NCBI RefSeq assembly: GCF_021278965.1
Contig: NZ_CP065589.1
Span: 1,307,001-1,371,000 of the forward strand
Direction: 5' to 3'
Origin: Chryseobacterium capnotolerans
Lineage (GTDB): Bacteria > Bacteroidota > Bacteroidia > Flavobacteriales > Weeksellaceae
DNA: 64,000 nucleotides
Part shown: in pieces, positions 58,270 through 64,000 of the stretch
Numbering within the stretch: the first letter of the stretch is position 1
Layout: the number at the start of each line of letters is the position of its first letter
Position numbers and translations under genes: made by a program
The notes under the pieces: model-generated
What the model saw: the letters and a program-made list of their open reading frames with translations, nothing else
Databases searched by the model: none
Told to the model about the DNA's origin: nothing

Positions 58270-58746
58270 CTACCGGAGAAGATACCAGATTGCCGCTGCA
58301 ATTCCAGCATACGCTGTAACCGTAATAATATCAGCTATGGGTTTTGAAAACCTTTTTTCAGCAATTTTATCACCATTGATTTGGTTCTTATGGAATTTCA
58401 GGATTTTTTTAGGATTATTAGCCGGATGAGCAACCAGACTGTCGCTTTCCCATCGGTCAACAATTATTTTATAGCTCTTGCCGTCAACATCAATTTTAAC
58501 ATTTTTATTAGGAGCTAGTTTCTCCTGAATGTTGACTGGAGCAGGAGCAGGAGCAGGTGTTTGTTGTGTGTTGTTGTTCTGGGGTTGAGCTGTTTTCATT
58601 GTGGCAACCATATTATTAGCAAGAGCTGTTCCTTTTTTAGATTCTTGCTTATTGTCAGTGGCAGGAGCCGCTGGCTTTTTTACCTGATAAGTATAGCAGC
58701 TGGTAAGGGAACATAATAGGATGATGAGATAAAGATTCTTTCGCAT
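58270..58746 (-). CDS. Hypothetical lipoprotein with C-terminal membrane helix
   Basis: A 158-residue protein with a lipobox (LTSC, Cys near residue 17), a Pro/Ala/Gln-rich stretch ('PAPAPAPVNIQEKL') in the middle, and a small beta domain ('KIDVDGKSYKIIVDRWESDS', about residues 84-103). It ends with a hydrophobic helix ('ITVTAYAGIAAAIWYLL'). I do not recognise a family. It may be a short cell-envelope protein. Confidence 0.7.
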   Translation of the reverse strand: MRKNLYLIILLCSLTSCYTYQVKKPAAPATDNKQESKKGTALANNMVATMKTAQPQNNNTQQTPAPAPAPVNIQEKLAPNKNVKIDVDGKSYKIIVDRWESDSLVAHPANNPKKILKFHKNQINGDKIAEKRFSKPIADIITVTAYAGIAAAIWYLLR

Positions 58747-58935
58747 TGGCCAAATTTAAGAATTAAACGGAATATTTGGTATTTTCTTTTGAAAGATCCA
58801 GTTTTTTTGAGAGAAAGGCAATTCTTTGCCTGTGTTTTTTAATCTTATGACTGCAATAACTTCCAACCTCAACTTCTCTATTTTTTATACTCCTGAATAT
58901 TTTATATTGATAGCTTTATGTATGAAATAGCTTAA

Positions 58936-58970
58936 AGAAAAAACCTTTCAGAAGAACTGAAAGGCTTTTA
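58936..58970 (-). terminator. Terminator of the MG2/plug-protein gene
   Basis: On the minus strand CCTTTCAG and CTGAAAGG form an 8-bp stem with a short loop, followed by TTTTTTCTTT. It lies 14 bases after the stop codon. Confidence 0.82.
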
Positions 58971-58984
58971 ATATAGAAAATCTA

Positions 58985-61381
58985 TTATTTAAAAATTTGC
59001 TGATCATAAAGAAGGTTGTCGTCTTCATCAAAACTTATGATGGTAACTTTATACTGTTTCGCACTGTCATTATTGAAAAACTTGATTCTTGGCGGAACAT
59101 AATCACTGTCAAATAAATTAGGATTCCAGTAAAGGGTTTCGCGGGTATCGTTTTCAATTTTTGCATTCTCATCCAGCATTTCAACCAGAAACTCTGAAGG
59201 TTTATCATAGCCTTTGACAACAGATGAATTGTTTTTTGGAGCTTCTTTTCCTTTGTTTTTAGGTTTCATATCGCCTTTCATCGTGTAGATGGCTACAGCA
59301 TCACCTATTAACCCTGCACCTTTAATGATTTTTACCATTGCAATATTGTTGATAGGAAGTGTGGAAATCATGGAAGGGTCTGTTGCAATCTCGTCTAAAT
59401 ACAGCTTAGCTTGCTGGCCGCGAATATAAGGAACATTGATCCCTGAACTATTTCTTTGGAACGTTAAACCGGCAGCTCTTCCCTGTAACCATTCTAATAT
59501 ATTGATTGATCCTTCGGCATGCTGGTCTTCATTCACAAAATCGAATATTATAGAGTTCAGAGAATTGAACATTCCTGTGGAAAGTTGCTTATCCAGTTCT
59601 TCTTTCGGATCTTTCTTTTTTCCGGTTAATTCTACTTCTTTTATTTCCTGTACTTCAGCACCTTCTATCTTTTTATTGTTTTTCTGAGTGTTGATCGCTC
59701 TGGAAATAGTTGTGGGAAGCGTTTTATTTCCACTGGATTTTACAAGTTTATATTTTGTCTCCGGGAAAGTCCCGCTAAACGGTGTAGGATTTACTAAAGG
59801 TTCTACCGTTACAAATAAATTATCAGCACTTGATTCTTTATCATTTCCTGAATTGGCAAATAAGGAAACACTCAAAGGTTCATCATTGCTGAGGTTATTC
59901 AGATAAACATATCCGCTTTGATCGGTTTGAAACGGGCTGATAACGGGTTCGTTTTTTCCTGACTTCAATAGTAGAATTACACTGGAATTGATAACCAGTG
60001 CATTGTTTTTAATAGGCTTTACCCTGTAAGAAAGATATTTTGGCGACTTGTTTTTAATGGCGGGCACAGATCCGCTAAGAACGGAGTTCCAGTCAAATCT
60101 TTTCCATTTTTCAGAAATAAGCAGGGCATCCAAAGCTTCACTATTGGCATTTTTAGTAAAATACTGTGCCGGATTGTCGATTTTTGTTGTGAAATCTCCT
60201 GTTAGCCAAAGACTGCTCAGTATATTTTCTTCTTCAGGCTTATTGCTGCCATCATCCTCACTTACCAAAACCGTATAGTTCTTAAAATAGGATTCAGGAG
60301 AAAGATCAATGCTGTTGAAAGATCTTGGAGTCTGTTTTATGCTCTGGCCTATAATTTCTGCTTTTGCAAGTTTTAAATCATTCGGTTTTATGAAGCATAG
60401 TCTTTGAGCAACCAGATTATCCTGATCATCAAAAATGGCTAATTGGAAAACCCCGTTTGCACCATTGCTTACTTTAGTAGGAATAAGGCTTGAAGCTTCA
60501 TTCGTTAACTGTTTAATATTGGCTTTATACGCAAGATGATTATTGATGGTTCCTACCACCTTATAATTTTGAATCTGTTGTTTCAGATTAACGCCCTTTA
60601 AGGTATATTTAATTCCTTCTTTAGAGCTGTTAACTTCTAAATGGAGGCCGCTGTCTGCAACCTGTGGAAGGTCTATTGTTTTACTTTTTCCCGTATTATC
60701 CTGAATGATGGCCTGGTATTTTTTTCCTGAAGCAGGAGTGATGGTGAAAGAGGCAACATTTTTATCAAATGACTTAAAGGTAGCAATAGAAACAGTAGGG
60801 TTTTGTGCATCAATTACTTTTCCGGTCCAGTTTTCCGGCAAAGAAGTACTGCTTGACAGTCTTACGGCAAATTTTGTGGGTGTACCGTTAATGAAATTTC
60901 CGCCTTCCGGAAATGCTTTTGCAGACCAGTCGGAACTTTTAGCAATCGTTAATGATTCTGTGGAATTGGGATTGTAAACCGGAAGTGTTTTAACGATTTG
61001 AAAATCTTCACTAAAGTTGGTCATGTAAGGCGTATAAGCCCTTACAAAATACACCTGTTCAGGAAGGTCTTCTTTCAGTTGGAAGTCGCCGCTGCCCTCA
61101 CCATTAGTGAGAAGAACGGTTCTCCAGTCGATTAATTTTTTATCAGAATTGTACAATTCTACAAATAGGGTAGTAGATAATGCAGAACGGTTGTACCCGT
61201 CGAATACAAAGCTTTTAAACCAGATTTTGTCACCAGCTGCATATTGGGTTTTATCGGTAAGTAAATATACTTTTTCCTGTTCGTAATTATCCTCAAGACT
61301 TGTAAGTGCCTTTTCCAGTTTAGTTTGTGCCAGTATAGGCTGTACCATGGAAAGAAGCAATACACCGAATATATTTTTCAT
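58985..61381 (-). CDS. MG2-domain and TonB-plug-like envelope protein
   Basis: The 798-residue protein has a signal peptide (to about residue 19). An MG2 (alpha-2-macroglobulin-like) domain follows, with 'YLLTDKTQYAAGDKIWFKSF' near 39-58. More beta domains lie up to about 560. Near 620-715 there is a plug-like domain: 'INILEWLQGRAAGLTF', 'YIRGQQAKLYLDEI' and 'IAMVKIIKGAGLIGDAVAIYT' (trimmed), as in SusC-type plugs. There is no outer-membrane barrel after it. Proteins of this layout are common in Bacteroidetes envelopes and may work with a TonB-dependent channel. Function unknown. Confidence 0.85.
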   Translation of the reverse strand: MKNIFGVLLLSMVQPILAQTKLEKALTSLEDNYEQEKVYLLTDKTQYAAGDKIWFKSFVFDGYNRSALSTTLFVELYNSDKKLIDWRTVLLTNGEGSGDFQLKEDLPEQVYFVRAYTPYMTNFSEDFQIVKTLPVYNPNSTESLTIAKSSDWSAKAFPEGGNFINGTPTKFAVRLSSSTSLPENWTGKVIDAQNPTVSIATFKSFDKNVASFTITPASGKKYQAIIQDNTGKSKTIDLPQVADSGLHLEVNSSKEGIKYTLKGVNLKQQIQNYKVVGTINNHLAYKANIKQLTNEASSLIPTKVSNGANGVFQLAIFDDQDNLVAQRLCFIKPNDLKLAKAEIIGQSIKQTPRSFNSIDLSPESYFKNYTVLVSEDDGSNKPEEENILSSLWLTGDFTTKIDNPAQYFTKNANSEALDALLISEKWKRFDWNSVLSGSVPAIKNKSPKYLSYRVKPIKNNALVINSSVILLLKSGKNEPVISPFQTDQSGYVYLNNLSNDEPLSVSLFANSGNDKESSADNLFVTVEPLVNPTPFSGTFPETKYKLVKSSGNKTLPTTISRAINTQKNNKKIEGAEVQEIKEVELTGKKKDPKEELDKQLSTGMFNSLNSIIFDFVNEDQHAEGSINILEWLQGRAAGLTFQRNSSGINVPYIRGQQAKLYLDEIATDPSMISTLPINNIAMVKIIKGAGLIGDAVAIYTMKGDMKPKNKGKEAPKNNSSVVKGYDKPSEFLVEMLDENAKIENDTRETLYWNPNLFDSDYVPPRIKFFNNDSAKQYKVTIISFDEDDNLLYDQQIFK

Positions 61382-61579
61382 AGAAATCTTAACGCATTTT
61401 AATTCAGGGCTAATTTAATCAATTAAGACTTCAGAAACTGATATTTATCCTCTTATTTTAAAAGAAAGACACCAGATGGGTAATATTCCTTCGAATATGA
61501 TTTCTTAATCTGTTTTTTGGATAGTTTGAATTACAGAATGCATCAGTTGAATATTTCCGGTTGTATTAAAAAGGGAAGA

Positions 61580-62163
61580 TCATCGAAATCGCTCCGGTCT
61601 TTGCTTTTTTGCCGCATGTTCCACCAGCTCATTAATGCGTTTTTTACGGGTTTCCGGCCGTTTAGCAAATGTTACCCAGTGCAGCATCATTTTTTTTACT
61701 GTTTTGCTGAGAGATAAAAAATAGTCTTTTGAACCTGCATGGGCTGTAAAAGCGTGTTCCAGATCATTGGGGATGAGAAGTTCTTCCACACTGTCCAGGC
61801 TGGTCCATGAGCCGTTTTCTTTGGCAATATCAATACTTTCAAGTCCGGCGGGCTGCATCAATCCTTCATCTATAAGTTTCTGAACTTTTTCTTTATTGAT
61901 TTTAGACCAGATGCTTTTGATTTTACGTTTGCCATACAATTGCATAAATGAGTTGGAATCCACAGTTTTCTTGTGCTGTCAATCCAGCCGAAACAAAGCG
62001 CCTCATCCACAAGCTCACCCCAGCTGACGGTAGGAAGGCCTGATTTTTTAGTATTGCAGATCAGCCATATATTTTGAACTGAACGATGGTTTTGCATCAG
62101 CCATTCACGCCATTCCTGTCTTGTATTTATTGTAATGGTCTTTTTTTCTAAATCTATTTCCAT
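61580..62163 (-). CDS. YdeI/OmpD-associated family protein (one frameshift)
   Basis: The N-terminal piece (from 62163) has 'RQEWREWLMQNHRSVQNIWL' and 'ELVDEALCFGWIDS', the hallmark of the YdeI/OmpD-associated family. It breaks after 'STRK' near 61965; one extra A in a run of four continues as 'TVDSNSFMQLYGKRKIKSIW' and runs to 'KQRPERFR' at 61580. Together they give about 194 residues, and the length leaves 2 modulo 3, as for one lost base. Family members are cytoplasmic proteins of unclear function. The break is best explained as a sequence error. Confidence 0.85.
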
Positions 62164-62382
62164 TGTGCTGTTATTTTGCTTTTGTTTTTTGAAAATTCAA
62201 TAATCTATGCCATATGCCAGTTAGAATTTACAAAAAACATTATACATGATAAGGATCTTGTTTACTTTATTACAACAAAATTAGCAGTATCAATGACAGC
62301 TATGTGTCAGGGGTGAAAAAAAATATTTTATATCCTTCTTTAAAGACATGAAAAATGATTAAGATAAATGTTTTTGAAAAAT

Positions 62383-62409
62383 AAAAGCACCAATATAATC
62401 AGTGCTTTT
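62383..62409 (-). terminator. Terminator of the PhzF-like gene
   Basis: AAAAGCAC and GTGCTTTT form an 8-bp stem with an 11-base loop; T's follow on the minus strand. It is weaker than the others but well placed, 43 bases after the stop codon. Confidence 0.6.
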
Positions 62410-62451
62410 TAGGCTCCAAAGAGCTCTCTATGCCTTATAAATAAAATAGTG

Positions 62452-63239
62452 TTATTCTATCCATAGATGCCCCATCGAATAGGTTTTGGCTTTCCCTGCC
62501 ACAATCACTCTTTCATTTTTGTTTTCACAAAAAAGCTGGCCGCCTCTTTCTGAGAGCTGACGGGCAAAAAGCTTATCTTTCCCCAATCTTGATGACCAGA
62601 ACGGAATAAGTGAGCAGTGTGCTGAGCCGGTTACGGGATCTTCAAGAATAGATGACTGCGGTGTAAAGTACCTTGAAACAAAATCACTGTCTGTACCTGC
62701 AGCAGTTACCACAACCCCGCCCGGATCCAGGTTGAGAAGATCGAAAACAGATCTTTCAACAGTGATCTTTTGATATCTTCCTCAGACTCGTACACAAGAA
62801 TATAGTCTCTTGATTTAAAGACCTCTTTAGGCTGAATATTGAGAGATTGAATGATATTATCCGGAAGTACAGAAGGTTCAGGCATTCTTGATGGGAAATC
62901 CATATAATAAAATCCGTCTTTTACATCCACAGTTAATTCACCGCTTTTGGTTTCAAAAACGATTCTGCTGTTCGGATAATCTAGGATGGAAGCCAGGCAA
63001 TGAGCAGTGGCAAGGGTAGCATGTCCGCATAGATCCATCTCTATTTCGGGAGTAAACCATCTTAGGTGAATCGTTTCACCATTATCAATAAAGAAAGCAG
63101 TTTCTGCTACAGCATTTTCTCGGGCTATCTTTAAAAGGACTTCATCAGGCAGCCAGTTTTTCAATGGGACAACACATGCAGGATTTCCATGGAAGATCTC
63201 TTCTGTAAACGCATCTATTTGATATAATTCTAACTTCAT
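62452..63239 (-). CDS. PhzF-family isomerase/epimerase (one frameshift)
   Basis: 'YQIDAFTEEIFHGNPACVV' at the N-terminus, the catalytic Glu in 'NAVAETAFFID' near residue 45, 'DLCGHATLATAH' near 69-80, and 'SRYFTPQSSILEDPVTGSAH' (trimmed) in the C-terminal half identify PhzF. The frame breaks near 62768; one added A in a run of four (ATCAAAAGATC) gives 'DIKKITVERSVFDLLNLDPG' and restores the whole family pattern, about 262 residues. PhzF-like proteins are isomerases or epimerases; the substrate here is unknown. The frameshift is probably an error in the sequence. Confidence 0.9.
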
Positions 63240-63299
63240 GATTGAGAAAATTTAAGGTTGTAATATGGGATTATAAATAATATTTGCTGATGGTAAGCT

Positions 63300-63815
63300 T
63301 TACGATTGTTTTTGCTTTTTAAACACTGAAAAACCATCTGATGATTCCTCTCTTTTCTTTGTTTTTGAAGAGAAAAGAGGGTGGTTGTTCAATAGTTTCA
63401 TGGTAGGTGATTCAAATTTCCAGTTTGGACTTTTATCCAGAAAATAAAAAACAGCGCCATCATTGGTTTCAATTTCGAAAAAATCATCCGAAAATTTATT
63501 CAGCGTATTTCTTACAGGCATATAGGTAATTTCTTTTATTTGCTCAGCAGGATAAGAGATTTTATTGATGATAAGGCCATGATCTGTTAGAAAGACATTG
63601 GCAGGAGGAAGATTTTTTTCCAGCATCCGATATTCTGATAAACAGATAAGCGGGAAAAATATGAAACAGAGAATGGTAGGAAAAATTAAGGTGATAGGAT
63701 CTTCTTCTTGTGTACTTAAAAAATAACAGGCTGTTGTTACTATATGAACGAAAATAATAATCACTCCATACCTGTAAAAGAAGAACTTGAAATAACTGGG
63801 GTTTAATTTTTTCAC
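63300..63815 (-). CDS. Hypothetical two-helix membrane protein
   Basis: A 171-residue protein with two helices near residues 14-31 ('VIIIFVHIVTTACYFL') and 40-59 ('ITLIFPTILCFIFFPLICLS'). The soluble C-terminal part is a PH-like beta domain ('FLTDHGLIINKISYPAEQIK', about 76-95) with a basic tail. This is a common layout of small Bacteroidetes membrane proteins of unknown function. It lies 60 bases downstream of phzF on the right, on the same strand but upstream in transcription. Confidence 0.7.
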   Translation of the reverse strand: MKKLNPSYFKFFFYRYGVIIIFVHIVTTACYFLSTQEEDPITLIFPTILCFIFFPLICLSEYRMLEKNLPPANVFLTDHGLIINKISYPAEQIKEITYMPVRNTLNKFSDDFFEIETNDGAVFYFLDKSPNWKFESPTMKLLNNHPLFSSKTKKREESSDGFSVFKKQKQS

Positions 63816-64000
63816 GAATAATAATAGTGTTTGGTTTTCATAGCCATGGAGGCAGAAATGTATTTTGTTTTATAAAAATACAAAAGTTTGTCCTAATATT
63901 TATATTGATGTTTTTCAGTATTTAAAATTATTTAAGCTATTTTATGCATTATTTTAAAGGAATGGTGGAAAACTTGTTTTGAAAAAGTAGCGTTCTTTTC

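Overview
This window looks like the chromosome of a Flavobacteriia member, most likely Chryseobacterium or a close relative in the Weeksellaceae. The signs are the AT-rich DNA, a SusC/SusD pair, a type IX secretion sorting tail, lipoproteins and serine hydrolases of flavobacterial type, and promoters of the Bacteroidetes kind (TTG / TAnnTTTG). This is inferred from protein style and not from any search. I see no rRNA, tRNA, CRISPR array, transposase or phage structural gene.

Left part (1-17.9 kb, mostly minus strand): a partial susD gene and a susC gene, preceded by a 51-codon, Met/Cys-rich leader ORF and a leader that can fold in two ways; a tripartite RND efflux operon; a secreted ADA2-like adenosine deaminase; a TetR repressor with an MFS exporter and an isochorismatase-fold hydrolase, with matching palindromes upstream of tetR and the MFS gene; an epimerase-fold protein; and a 5'-truncated AraC gene next to a MITE-like inverted repeat.

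Metabolic block (17.9-27.9 kb, all minus): one operon carries the distal valine pathway (isobutyryl-CoA dehydrogenase, enoyl-CoA hydratase, 3-hydroxyisobutyryl-CoA hydrolase, mmsB, mmsA) and the methylcitrate genes prpB, prpC and prpD. A good cobalamin riboswitch with its own promoter lies upstream. The logic appears to be: without B12, propionyl-CoA cannot go through methylmalonyl-CoA mutase, so the B12-independent methylcitrate route and the valine steps that feed it are expressed.

Accessory island (30.2-37.4 kb, plus): a LysM-like protein, a DUF4280/PAAR-like spike protein, a roughly 914-residue modular peptidoglycan hydrolase (peptidoglycan-binding, M15 peptidase and lysozyme-like domains), two lipoproteins and a small membrane protein. 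Fragments of XRE-type regulator genes lie on both sides. It reads as a contractile-injection (T6SSiii-like) effector/immunity cargo module without its own secretion machinery.

Right part (37.4-64 kb): the potassium transporter kup; an alpha/beta hydrolase and quinone-oxidoreductase pair with a divergent LysR regulator; a WGR/DUF4240 protein; a beta-helix protein followed by a type IX-secreted RCC1 propeller protein with an internal triplication; small immunity-like proteins; acetyltransferases; beta-lactamase-fold serine hydrolases; an MG2/plug-domain protein; a YdeI-like protein and a PhzF-like protein.

An important technical point: at least seven genes carry a single frameshift that is repaired by adding one base, in most cases to a homopolymer. 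This pattern suggests homopolymer contractions in the assembly and not real gene decay. It also creates one false gene fusion (MFS plus isochorismatase).
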